Source of the DNA: Nitrospirota bacterium
Lineage (GTDB): Bacteria > Nitrospirota > Thermodesulfovibrionia > UBA6902
DNA length: 13,158 nucleotides
Reading direction: 5' to 3'
Assembly: GCA_024277515.1 (NCBI GenBank)
Contig: JAJRVB010000138.1
Span: 1 to 13,158, forward strand
Part shown: positions 6,564 to 13,035 of the stretch, piece after piece
How positions within the stretch are numbered: the first letter of the stretch is position 1
How the letters are laid out: each line of letters begins with the position of its first letter
Position numbers and translations under genes: made by a program
The notes under the pieces: generated by a model
The model's database searches: none
What the model saw: only the letters and a program-made list of their open reading frames with translations
Told to the model about the DNA's origin: nothing

Positions 6564-7625
6564 TCATATCCTGTTACCATCATGAAAAAAATGAATGCCC
6601 CTGTCGTGTATGGCAAGGGATATCTCTTCTCCCGGTGTCCCCTCAAACTCCGGGGTGGACTTTGCGATGATTCTCGTGCCGCCGCATCTGACATACACGA
6701 GCGTTTCCGGTCCGAGGTGTTCAATTAATTCTAACGTGCCTGTTATGGGCCCTTCTCCGGGTGTAAGCGCCTCCGGTCTGATACCCATCGTAATCTCCCT
6801 GCCTGCATATGCCTCAAGTGACTTGTACCATCCCGGACTGATCATCAGTTCACCGGAACTGAAATATATGCGCCCCTCATTCTCAATGACCCGGCCAGTG
6901 ATCAGGTTTATCTGCGGAGTGCCGATAAATGTCGCTGCAAAGAGATTTGAGGGCTTCTCATACACTTCCACAGGCGTTCCGGTCTGCTGGATGGTCCCCT
7001 TGTCAAAGAGCACGATCTTTTCTCCGAGTGTCATCGCCTCGACCTGGTCATGTGTCACGTATATTATCGTGGCCTTCAGCTTCTGATGGAGCTTTGCGAG
7101 CTCTACTCTCATGCTGCTGCGCAATATCGCGTCAAGGTTTGACAGGGGTTCGTCAAAGAGAAAAAGTGACGGGTCCCTCACAATCGACCTGCCGATTGCG
7201 ACCCTCTGTCTCTGCCCCCCGGAGAGTTCCCTCGGTTTTCTGTCGAGGAGTTCATGAATGTCCAGCAGCTTCGCGGTCTCCTGTACCTTGTTATCAATCT
7301 CCTCTCTGTCCTGTTTCCGCATCTTCAGGGAGAACGCAAGATTTTCGTATACGTTCATATGAGGATAGAGCGCGTAACTCTGAAATACCATGGCAACGTC
7401 TCTCTCTTTTGGCGAGAGATTGCTGACTTCTCTGCCGCTTATAAAGATTTCCCCCCGGTCCTGCTGTTCGAGCCCCGCTATCAGCCTGAGAACGGTTGTC
7501 TTGCCGCATCCGGAGGGCCCGAGGAGGATGCAGAATTCTCCCTTGCTCACCTCAAGGGAAATATCGTTGATGACCGGCGTATTGCCAAAGGACTTTTTGA
7601 GGTTATTGATTTTCAGATGTGCCAT
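6564..7625 (-). CDS. ABC transporter ATP-binding protein, MalK/UgpC type
   Basis: 353 residues, the usual length for the CUT1/UgpC-MalK ATPases that drive sugar or glycerol-phosphate importers. The Walker A GPSGCGKT is at 36-43, the Q-loop Gln at 82, the signature LSGGQ at 134-138, Walker B LFLFDE at 154-159 and the switch His at 192. A C-terminal regulatory OB/TOBE domain follows (about 240-345, with MGIRPEALTP). No permease or binding-protein gene is next to it, so it may be a shared ATPase or serve distant permeases, and the substrate cannot be named. It lies 41 bases after the U32 gene and 16 bases before the carbonic-anhydrase-like gene, all on the same strand. There is no good Shine-Dalgarno before the ATG, where the minus strand reads AATATAAAACC. 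Confidence 0.92.
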   Translation of the reverse strand: MAHLKINNLKKSFGNTPVINDISLEVSKGEFCILLGPSGCGKTTVLRLIAGLEQQDRGEIFISGREVSNLSPKERDVAMVFQSYALYPHMNVYENLAFSLKMRKQDREEIDNKVQETAKLLDIHELLDRKPRELSGGQRQRVAIGRSIVRDPSLFLFDEPLSNLDAILRSSMRVELAKLHQKLKATIIYVTHDQVEAMTLGEKIVLFDKGTIQQTGTPVEVYEKPSNLFAATFIGTPQINLITGRVIENEGRIYFSSGELMISPGWYKSLEAYAGREITMGIRPEALTPGEGPITGTLELIEHLGPETLVYVRCGGTRIIAKSTPEFEGTPGEEISLAIHDRGIHFFHDGNRI

Positions 7626-7666
7626 GGTTTTATATTTGAGCGTTATTTGTTCCCTGTCTGAACAGA

Positions 7667-8884
7667 TTATGGACCGGTCTTCAGTCTGCGTCTGATCAGG
7701 TCGTTTTCCCTTACACCGGGTTGAGCAGGCAGAAACACCATCTCTTCGTTCCTTCCCGCATCAACCGGGTTCCCGTCTGCATTCATTATTTCAGTCACTT
7801 TAAATGTCATCCCTTCGAGTCCGGATGAGAGATACTCGATGCTGTCCCCAGTGCGCAGGTTATTTCTCAGCGCAACCGCTGCCCTGCCGTTGCCGAGGGA
7901 CCGGACCACGCCAACAAGCTCATGGCTCATTGTATATGCCTTTTCATCATCATGACTATATCCATTGTCAGGCTGCGGCCCAAAGAACATCCCGGTAGTA
8001 AAGCCCCGGTTGGAAGACATGGTCAGCTCCTTCATCCACTGCTCATCCACTCTGTACGGCCTTTCCTTGAGGGCATTCACAGCCGACCTGTAGGTCTTGA
8101 CCACACCAGCAACATAGTTGATGCCCTTCATCCTCCCTTCGATCTTGAAGCTGGTAACACCCGCGTCAGCCAGTTTATCGAGGTGCCCTATCATACAGAG
8201 GTCCCGCGAACTCATCACATAGGTCCCCCTGTCGTTTTCATAGACCGGGTTGTACTCACCGGGGCGGCTTTCTTCCATGAGCGTGTAGTTCCACCTGCAT
8301 GTATTTGTGCATTCACCCCGGTTCGCGGAGCGGTTGTTCAGAAAGCTGCTCATATAGCACCTGCCTGAATAAGATATGCAGATCGAGCCGTGCACAAAGC
8401 ATTCGAGTTCAATGCCGACCTCATCACGGATATGCCTGAGTTCGTCCATGCCCAGTTCTCTCGAAAGGACTATCCGTCTGGCGCCCAGTTTTTCCCAGAA
8501 CCTTGCTGAACGGAAGCTGGTGATATTTGCCTGTGTACTGATATGAACGGGTATATCCGGGAGGATTTCAGACGCCATCTCAAAGACTCCGGGATCAGAT
8601 ATGATGAGGGCATCCGGTTTCAGGGGTTTAAGAGATGCCATATGATCTTTTATGAGAGGGATGTCCCTGTTGTGCGGAAATATATTTACCGTAATGTAAA
8701 TCTTTTTGTCCCTGCTGTGTACAAACCGGACCGCCTTTTCAAGTCCTTCTGCGGAGAAATTATCCGCCTTTGCCCTCAGGCTGAAGCCGGACAGACCCAT
8801 GTACACGGCATCGGCGCCGTAGTGGAGGGCGGTAGTCAGTTTTTCAAAATTGCCGGCCGGTGCCAGCAGCTCAGGTATATTCAT
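7667..8884 (-). CDS. Peptidase U32 family Fe-S protein (TrhP/YegQ-like)
   Basis: 405 residues. The N-terminal TIM-barrel-like U32 domain starts with ELLAPAGNFEKL and AGADAVYMG-type residues (ALHYGADAVYMG, 19-30). The family signature is ECFVHGSICISYSGRCYMSS (161-180), and a C-terminal beta-barrel follows. Cysteines at 169, 176, 192 and 230 match the spacing of the 4Fe-4S ligands known from UbiU-type U32 proteins; C196 is an extra. Despite the peptidase name, characterised relatives hydroxylate tRNA uridine 34 (TrhP) or ubiquinone precursors (UbiU/UbiV) using prephenate or other donors. General architecture favours the TrhP-like tRNA group, which is inference. It is the first gene of the cluster with the ABC ATPase and the carbonic-anhydrase-like gene. 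No Shine-Dalgarno is seen, and a TAAAAT hexamer ends 7 bases before the ATG. Confidence 0.88.
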   Translation of the reverse strand: MNIPELLAPAGNFEKLTTALHYGADAVYMGLSGFSLRAKADNFSAEGLEKAVRFVHSRDKKIYITVNIFPHNRDIPLIKDHMASLKPLKPDALIISDPGVFEMASEILPDIPVHISTQANITSFRSARFWEKLGARRIVLSRELGMDELRHIRDEVGIELECFVHGSICISYSGRCYMSSFLNNRSANRGECTNTCRWNYTLMEESRPGEYNPVYENDRGTYVMSSRDLCMIGHLDKLADAGVTSFKIEGRMKGINYVAGVVKTYRSAVNALKERPYRVDEQWMKELTMSSNRGFTTGMFFGPQPDNGYSHDDEKAYTMSHELVGVVRSLGNGRAAVALRNNLRTGDSIEYLSSGLEGMTFKVTEIMNADGNPVDAGRNEEMVFLPAQPGVRENDLIRRRLKTGP

Positions 8885-8891
8885 AGAAGAT

Positions 8892-8897
8892 ATTTTA
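8892..8897 (-). promoter_or_regulatory. Candidate -10 box (TAAAAT) before the U32 gene
   Basis: On the minus strand TAAAAT is followed by seven bases and the ATG at 8884. There is no Shine-Dalgarno. No good -35 at 16-18 bases is present, so this is weak and rests on the same spacing seen at other genes here. Confidence 0.25.
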
Positions 8898-8966
8898 ACT
8901 TTTCAGGCCAGGTAATGTAATAGAAAAATAAGGAAGAGTGTAACTATTCAGCTACGGGCAATAAGA

Positions 8967-9060
8967 GATCAAATATAAAAAACAAAAGATCAAAATTACG
9001 GAAGGGTTTTTATCATATAAATAAATCTCCTTAATTTTGATATTTGGTCTTTGATTTTTG
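8967..9060. repeat. AT-rich imperfect inverted repeat between the HD and U32 genes
   Basis: ATCAAAATTA (8989-8998) is repeated inverted as TAATTTTGAT (9032-9041). The flanks continue imperfectly on both sides with GATCAAA/TTTGATT-type words. No coding frame of interest lies in 8885-9112. It could be a transcription end signal for the HD gene or a dispersed AT-rich repeat; no G/C stem or T-run makes it a classic terminator. Confidence 0.45.
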
Positions 9061-9112
9061 CATTTTCATGCCTGGATAATATCCAGAACTGCATGGTTAC
9101 GGGCAGGGCAGG

Positions 9113-10321
9113 CTAACCACCGCCTGTAATGCCGGCTTCGGTGATTGCTTCTTTAAATGCCTGCACAACCGAGGGGTCAAACCGGGTGCCGGCATCTGAC
9201 TCGATCTCTTCCATGGCAGCCCTGAAATCAAGCTGCCTGCCGTATTCATACTCGCTGGTGAGGACATCAAACGTATCTGCTACCGAAACGATACTTGCAG
9301 AGAGTGGGACATCTTCTTCTGTCTGTGCATCGGTTTTATCAGCGCCGTCATAACGCTCGTGGTGGTGCAGGATGATATCGGCTGAATTGCTCCAGAGCGA
9401 AATGGACTTCACCAGATCATATCCGAATCTTGGATGGTGTGCCAGCTTGTTCTTGTCAAGCAGATCGTTTGTATCCAGTTTCAGCATTCCTATATCATGC
9501 AGGAGGCATGCATGATACAGTTTTTTTAATTCCGCATCGCTGAATTTCAGATGCTTGCCGGTAAGATTGGCATAGTTTGCCACCCTCCGGGCGTGTCCCT
9601 TTTTATTCTGGACATAGTCTTGCGCGCTGACCAGTATTTCGGTGATATGGATAAAGTCGCTGTGCTGCCTCTCGTTCGCCCTGTTCTGCGCAATGGAGAT
9701 GCCTGCCTGGTCTGCAAGGCTCTGAAGCAGCGCCTCATCATGTCTTGTGAAGATGCCCTGCAGCCTGTTTCTCAGCTCAATAACACCTATTGTTTCGTTT
9801 GCATAAATAAGCGGTGCGCTGATGAGGGAGCCTGTTGTGGACCCGGGGTTCATGACCTTCCTGCTGGCCGTGAAGGCGCCTGCTCCCGTGTTTACCTTGC
9901 ATTCGAGCTCTCCCTGTTCGTCATAGAGAAGCAGGGAGCCTGACTCGGCTGATGTGAGCTCAATTGCGGACTCCATGATTTTTGTGAGCAGTATGTCGAG
10001 GTGGAGGGTCTCCCTGAACTGTTTTGTAATATCAAAGAGGCTGTTTATTTTTGTGTTGAGTTCTTCCGCGGATTCTATTGAAGAATTTGTGGCCTTTGTT
10101 GTAAGTACCAGTCCCAGCACTGAAACCGCTACCGCAAGGACGAGCAATACACCGATGCTCAGCGGAACATTAGATATGTCGCCGCCGGACACATAGGGAT
10201 AAACATATTTGACTGAAAAATATACGAGCAGGGCAAGGGGGATAATTGAGGCGACAAAATACGATATCTTTACGGACCTGCGTATGTTATCAAAAAAATC
10301 TCTGCCTTCAAGTCTGTACAT
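9113..10321 (-). CDS. Membrane GAF-HD domain protein, HD-GYP family with degenerate GYP motif
   Basis: 402 residues. Two membrane helices (about 20-44 and 53-74) enclose a short, probably periplasmic loop. A helical linker, a GAF sensor domain (about 105-213) and a C-terminal HD domain (about 225-390) follow. The metal-binding residues of HD-GYP enzymes are all seen: H243, H275-D276 (HDIG), H296 (HHP), H320-H321 (HHHERYDG) and D349 (VADTFD). After RYDG the usual GYP is replaced by ADKTDAQTEED before PLSA resumes. HD-GYP proteins hydrolyse c-di-GMP. Without GYP the activity or partner contacts may differ, so phosphodiesterase function is inferred. The Shine-Dalgarno GGGGAGA lies just before the ATG. 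The leader holds strong palindromes. Its link to the cyclase and YajQ genes at the other end of the window is thematic only. Confidence 0.88.
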   Translation of the reverse strand: MYRLEGRDFFDNIRRSVKISYFVASIIPLALLVYFSVKYVYPYVSGGDISNVPLSIGVLLVLAVAVSVLGLVLTTKATNSSIESAEELNTKINSLFDITKQFRETLHLDILLTKIMESAIELTSAESGSLLLYDEQGELECKVNTGAGAFTASRKVMNPGSTTGSLISAPLIYANETIGVIELRNRLQGIFTRHDEALLQSLADQAGISIAQNRANERQHSDFIHITEILVSAQDYVQNKKGHARRVANYANLTGKHLKFSDAELKKLYHACLLHDIGMLKLDTNDLLDKNKLAHHPRFGYDLVKSISLWSNSADIILHHHERYDGADKTDAQTEEDVPLSASIVSVADTFDVLTSEYEYGRQLDFRAAMEEIESDAGTRFDPSVVQAFKEAITEAGITGGG

Positions 10322-10353
10322 CGAATCTCCCCGTTTGCCTTGGTTATGAAGAA

Positions 10354-10428
10354 TTTTTTAAAAAATCTCCCCTGACCCCTCTTTTTCAAAGAGGGGAATA
10401 TATTTTGGTGCCCCGCCTTGCAGGCGGG
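10354..10428. repeat. Palindromic intergenic repeat element in the leader of the HD gene
   Basis: Three stacked palindromes are present. TTTTTTAAAAAA is at 10354-10365. CCCCTCTTT (10376-10384) and AAAGAGGGG (10388-10396) form a 9-bp stem with a 3-base loop. CCCGCC (10412-10417) and GGCGGG (10423-10428) flank TTGCA. The wording matches dispersed palindromic elements that recur between genes in many bacterial genomes and give spurious ORFs. It lies between the probable promoter and the start codon of the minus-strand HD gene, so it could fold in the mRNA leader. Confidence 0.7.
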
Positions 10429-10534
10429 TAGCTTCAATAATATTATCGGAATTATCATACTAAAGCCTTAGGGCATGCAGGAATGATTGGAATAATAAAC
10501 AAATGAGGAAAGCGGGCGAACGTTATGTCATGTA

Positions 10535-10828
10535 TTATGCGTCCGGTTCCTGTATCCAATTGCGGAGTGCGTCAATAATCTTGCCGGCCTGGTCCCTGCT
10601 CGAAATATTGAATTTGGATTTCTGGCTGTATTCGTTGTTCCTTTTCTGGTACCTGCGGATCGTATAGCGGTCTTCACCGTACTTCTCGTTTTTTTTGTCC
10701 CACTGCCGGTATCTGAATATGATAGTAGCCCATGCTCCCTTGGACAGGATCACCTTGTCAATCTCCTTGACCAGCAGGATATTGTCTTCCGTAAAATTTA
10801 TTGATATGTCATTGACATCTGATGCCAT
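10535..10828 (-). CDS. Small basic protein of unknown function
   Basis: 97 residues, not assigned to a named family. The sequence has several short strand-like segments (residues 15-45, with GAWATIIFRYRQWD), then a basic, aromatic stretch (RYTIRRYQKRN, 54-64) and KFNISSRDQAGKIIDALRNWI (72-92), a strand followed by a C-terminal helix. The layout (strands, then a final helix, with basic and aromatic residues on the sheet) resembles single-stranded nucleic-acid-binding PC4/YdbC-like proteins, but this is only a resemblance of pattern. No signal peptide or membrane segment, so it is cytoplasmic. It has a strong Shine-Dalgarno, AAAGGAGATC, before the ATG and its own near-consensus promoter, so it is probably well expressed alone. 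Confidence 0.75.
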   Translation of the reverse strand: MASDVNDISINFTEDNILLVKEIDKVILSKGAWATIIFRYRQWDKKNEKYGEDRYTIRRYQKRNNEYSQKSKFNISSRDQAGKIIDALRNWIQEPDA

Positions 10829-10877
10829 TTTGATCTCCTTTGTTAATAAGATTTGTGAGTCGGATAACTTCCTGAAG

Positions 10878-10906
10878 ATTATATGTGATAACGGACGTAA
10901 TGTCCA
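10878..10906 (-). promoter_or_regulatory. Sigma-70-type promoter for the 97-residue protein
   Basis: On the minus strand TGGACA (10906-10901) is followed after exactly 17 bases by a perfect TATAAT (10883-10878). The start site would be near 10871, giving a leader of about 40 bases before the ATG at 10828. A GGAC/GTCC dyad (10893-10905) overlaps the -35 region. Confidence 0.6.
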
Positions 10907-10915
10907 ATTAAAAAA

Positions 10916-12364
10916 TCACCCGGGGCGTTCTCCCCTGCGAAAGAGATCATTTTTCACCCACATCCAGAAGAGGCTTCTCGCACCCTTTGCATATGCCTTC
11001 AGGTCATTAAAGTTTCTCAGGGCGCGTATCTTTTTCAGGATAAATGAAGGTCTTGAGTAAAATCTCCTGAATGCTATCTGCCTGAGTTCAGCAATCTCTT
11101 CTCTTGTCATGGTAAATGGGACAAAGGCCGCTCCCTGATATGTGTAGTCCGCAAGGTCTCCGGACATGGTCCCGTACTTTTCGATATTGTCATAAAGCTC
11201 TGTCCCCGGGAAAGGGGTCAGCGCGTGAAAATTCGCAATGTCAGGGTCCAGTTCACACGCAAATTCAATCGTCCTGAGCCCGTCTTCAAAAGTCTGGCCC
11301 GGTATGCCGAACAGAAAAGGCGTATACACTGTCAGCCCCGCATCTTTGGCCGCCCTGACCGCCTTTCGGGTCTGATCGAGGGTGATCCCCTTTCTGACTG
11401 CGTTGAGGTCTTTCTGTACGCCGCTCTCAGCGCCGAAGAGTATTGCCCAGCAGCCGGCCTTCCTGAACGCCTGAAGCAGGGGCCTGTCTACCTGGTTGAC
11501 ACAGGCGGACGCAAACCAGGTGAAATCCAGTTTTCTTGCTGAAATCTCCCCTGCTATGCGCATGGCCCTGTCATAGTCGGCAGCAAGTGTATCATCAAGG
11601 AACTTTATCTCCCTGTATCCCTGCCTTATGCAGAGCTCTATCTCTTCCATCACATTTTCAACACTCCGGTACCGGATGCCGAGTGACCTCTGCCTGTCAA
11701 TCTGAAAGCAGTATATGCACCTCCTGCTGCATCCCCGGGAGGTTATCATGACTGCAACCGGCTTTCTCCTGTATGTAGCCGGCGGGGGGATGTAGTCTCC
11801 CGCCTTCCCAAGGAGTTCCCTTGCAGGGAAGGGGATAGAGTCAACCTCCGTGATAAGGGGGCGGGGGGGATTTTTTATGATTTCACTGTCTTTTCTGAAA
11901 ACGATGCCCTCAACACCATCGAGCCCCTGCCCCCTTGAGAGTTTTTTCATTATCTCTACCATAGTTATTTCGCCTTCACCCGTGACAACAGCATCCAGAT
12001 GCGGCGAATCCTGCAGACATCTTTCCTGCATTGCGATCGGATATGGTCCTCCGGTGATGATGAACGGGCTGGTTTTGCCACTGGCTGTGCGGATGTCCGC
12101 GGCTGTATGGAGGGCCTTTTTCCAGCCGAACGCGGTTGAATAGATACCGACGATTTCGGGTGTAAAGAGGGACACTTCCTTCATGATTTCTGCATGAGTC
12201 AGGAATGCCCCGTTCAGGAATTTCACCTCATGGCCTGCCTTTTGAATGGATGCTGCAACATACAGTGTCCCGATAGGCTGCCAGTAGTTGATCTGTGAGC
12301 CCGCGACCTTTGAAGAAAATATTTCTTCCGGTGCCCAGGCTGGGATGATCAGGGCGCATTTCAT
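10916..12364 (-). CDS. B12-binding-domain radical SAM protein (class B)
   Basis: 482 residues. Residues 1-150 form a Rossmann-like cobalamin-binding domain (PIGTLYVAASIQKAGHEV, then IVGIYSTAF, ITGGPYPI, VVTGEGE). The classical DxHxxG motif is not evident: the corresponding place reads NGAFLTH. The radical SAM core (about 200-410) holds C212-x3-C216-x2-C219 (RGCSRRCIYCFQ), which binds the 4Fe-4S cluster and S-adenosylmethionine. Later motifs are FGAESG, PFLFGIPGQT and TPFPGTELY, typical of the BchE/HpnP-like superfamily. Members methylate or rearrange unactivated carbons in lipids, cofactors or natural products, and the substrate here is unknown. The C-terminus (430-482) is basic and helical. 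No Shine-Dalgarno is seen; TATTAT ends 6 bases before the ATG. The neighbours give no pathway. Confidence 0.9.
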   Translation of the reverse strand: MKCALIIPAWAPEEIFSSKVAGSQINYWQPIGTLYVAASIQKAGHEVKFLNGAFLTHAEIMKEVSLFTPEIVGIYSTAFGWKKALHTAADIRTASGKTSPFIITGGPYPIAMQERCLQDSPHLDAVVTGEGEITMVEIMKKLSRGQGLDGVEGIVFRKDSEIIKNPPRPLITEVDSIPFPARELLGKAGDYIPPPATYRRKPVAVMITSRGCSRRCIYCFQIDRQRSLGIRYRSVENVMEEIELCIRQGYREIKFLDDTLAADYDRAMRIAGEISARKLDFTWFASACVNQVDRPLLQAFRKAGCWAILFGAESGVQKDLNAVRKGITLDQTRKAVRAAKDAGLTVYTPFLFGIPGQTFEDGLRTIEFACELDPDIANFHALTPFPGTELYDNIEKYGTMSGDLADYTYQGAAFVPFTMTREEIAELRQIAFRRFYSRPSFILKKIRALRNFNDLKAYAKGARSLFWMWVKNDLFRRGERPG

Positions 12365-12370
12365 ATGTCT

Positions 12371-12376
12371 ATAATA
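12371..12376 (-). promoter_or_regulatory. Candidate -10 box (TATTAT) before the radical SAM gene
   Basis: On the minus strand TATTAT, AGACAT and then the ATG at 12364. The spacing fits transcription starting at or next to the start codon. No Shine-Dalgarno and no clear -35 are visible. Confidence 0.3.
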
Positions 12377-12432
12377 GAATAATCGATTGATTTTGTAGAA
12401 GCGTGATATCAGGACATGCTTCCGCTATAGCT

Positions 12433-12462
12433 AAAAAAAAGGGGCATCTGAATAAATGCCCC
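12433..12462 (-). terminator. Rho-independent terminator after the lipoprotein gene
   Basis: GGGGCAT (12441-12447) and ATGCCCC (12456-12462) form a perfect 7-bp stem with an 8-base loop. On the minus strand it is followed by eight T residues (complement of 12433-12440). It closes the YeeE, TusA-like and lipoprotein gene group and separates it from the radical SAM gene. Confidence 0.93.
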
Positions 12463-12508
12463 GAACTACAATAAAGGTATTTTTTGAAATCTATGATTTT
12501 TTTGCAGA

Positions 12509-12712
12509 TTATTTAGATTGCCCGCCATAACCACCGGCTGCTGGCTTCTCGCCGTAACCACCGGCTGCTGGCTTCTCGCCATAACCACCGGCTGCTGGCT
12601 TCTCGCCGTAACCACCGGCTGCTGTGCCGGGCTCCTCTTTTTGGCATGCAATAAAAAACAGCCCCATTATAAAAGTGATGATGCATGCAACCGCAAAAAA
12701 ACTTTTCTTCAT
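12509..12712 (-). CDS. Short lipoprotein with GGYGEKPAA repeats
   Basis: 67 residues. It has a lipoprotein signal: MKK, a hydrophobic stretch (4-22) and a lipobox ending FIAC with the lipidated Cys at 23. The mature 45 residues are hydrophilic: QKEEPGT, then AAGGYGEKP three times, a fourth AAGGYG, and QSK. Glycine-tyrosine-rich tails of this sort are flexible and can be extended or bind surfaces; no function is known. The start is set by a strong Shine-Dalgarno (AGGAGG, 12725-12720) before this ATG. An upstream in-frame ATG at 12739 would remove a proper signal start and is not used here. It lies 70 bases after the TusA-like gene and is followed by a strong terminator. Confidence 0.8.
   Translation of the reverse strand: MKKSFFAVACIITFIMGLFFIACQKEEPGTAAGGYGEKPAAGGYGEKPAAGGYGEKPAAGGYGGQSK
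12524..12624. repeat. 27-bp tandem repeat inside the lipoprotein gene
   Basis: Three full 27-bp units (12524-12550, 12551-12577, 12578-12604) are followed by a 20-bp partial unit (12605-12624). They are identical except for one silent base in the Tyr codon (TAT or TAC), which alternates A, G, A, G along the plus strand. The array is coding, one unit equalling nine residues. Confidence 0.95.
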
Positions 12713-12754
12713 GCCGTATCCTCCTGAGTTAATGAACAATTAAGGTTTTTTCCT

Positions 12755-12781
12755 GACATATCAGAAAAACAATAATATGTC
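12755..12781. promoter_or_regulatory. Inverted repeat between the TusA-like and lipoprotein genes
   Basis: GACATAT (12755-12761) and ATATGTC (12775-12781) form a 7-bp dyad with a 13-base spacer. A second overlapping dyad, CTGA-CATA-TCAG, is flanked by T and A runs (about 12745-12769). It may be an operator for the lipoprotein gene or an attenuating hairpin. A further small perfect hairpin, AGGGG-AAA-CCCCT (12794-12806), sits in the last codons of the TusA-like gene. Confidence 0.35.
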
Positions 12782-12782
12782 T

Positions 12783-13010
12783 CTATGAACAGCAGGGGAA
12801 ACCCCTAACGTGAATTATATAGTAATTTTCCTTTTTGTCAAACTCCGCCGTGCATCCGGACATGGATACAAAGCCTGTGACCCTCTGTACGTCAGACACT
12901 GAGTTCACCATGATATCAACTGATATCCTGCACTCCCTGTTTGATGACAGCATCTGTTTCAGCTTATTGAGCAGATCGTTTGATCCCAGCTCACGTCCGT
13001 CAATGCGCAT
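12783..13010 (-). CDS. TusA/SirA-like protein lacking the catalytic cysteine
   Basis: 75 residues, the usual size of TusA sulfur-carrier proteins. The start MRIDGREL lines up with the TusA opening, then a helix (12-22), strand ISVDIMVNS (29-37), a helix (38-52), and the final strands AEFDKKENYYIIHVRG. In TusA proteins RGLxCP supplies the sulfur-carrying Cys; here the aligned place reads RELGSN, so Cys is replaced by Ser10. Two adjacent cysteines, C73 and C74, sit at the extreme C-terminus (GFPCCS), with C27 and C53 inside. Sulfur transfer by the classical route is therefore unlikely, though the C-terminal pair could take over. It follows the YeeE/YedE-type gene by 25 bases; YeeE-TusA pairs are known in thiosulfate uptake. 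The Shine-Dalgarno is weak. The family call rests on pattern and context. Confidence 0.6.
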   Translation of the reverse strand: MRIDGRELGSNDLLNKLKQMLSSNRECRISVDIMVNSVSDVQRVTGFVSMSGCTAEFDKKENYYIIHVRGFPCCS

Positions 13011-13035
13011 GGCGCCGACTTTCAGATGATTGTTT

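Noticed and set aside
6548..6724. 59-codon upstream extension of the carbonic-anhydrase-like frame
   Set aside because: It overlaps the 3' end of the ABC gene, and a strong Shine-Dalgarno sits before the internal ATG at 6547, where the family motif begins.
6929..7426. 165-codon plus-strand frame opposite the ABC ATPase gene
   Set aside because: The ABC ATPase on the other strand has every expected motif; this frame is a shadow.
8967..9060. AT-rich inverted repeat considered as an insertion-sequence end or attachment site
   Set aside because: No transposase, integrase or target duplication is present nearby; kept only as a repeat.
10270..10458. Minus-strand frame of 62 codons and plus-strand frame 10246-10431 over the palindromes
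   Set aside because: Both translate the palindromic repeat element and have no ribosome site; the products look like the familiar spurious translations of such repeats.
12524..12624. Regular 27-bp repeats considered as a CRISPR array
   Set aside because: The units are directly abutting without spacers and are an in-frame protein repeat.
12713..12739. Upstream ATG for the lipoprotein gene
   Set aside because: It would place nine non-signal residues before the MKK signal peptide, and the Shine-Dalgarno is positioned for the second ATG.
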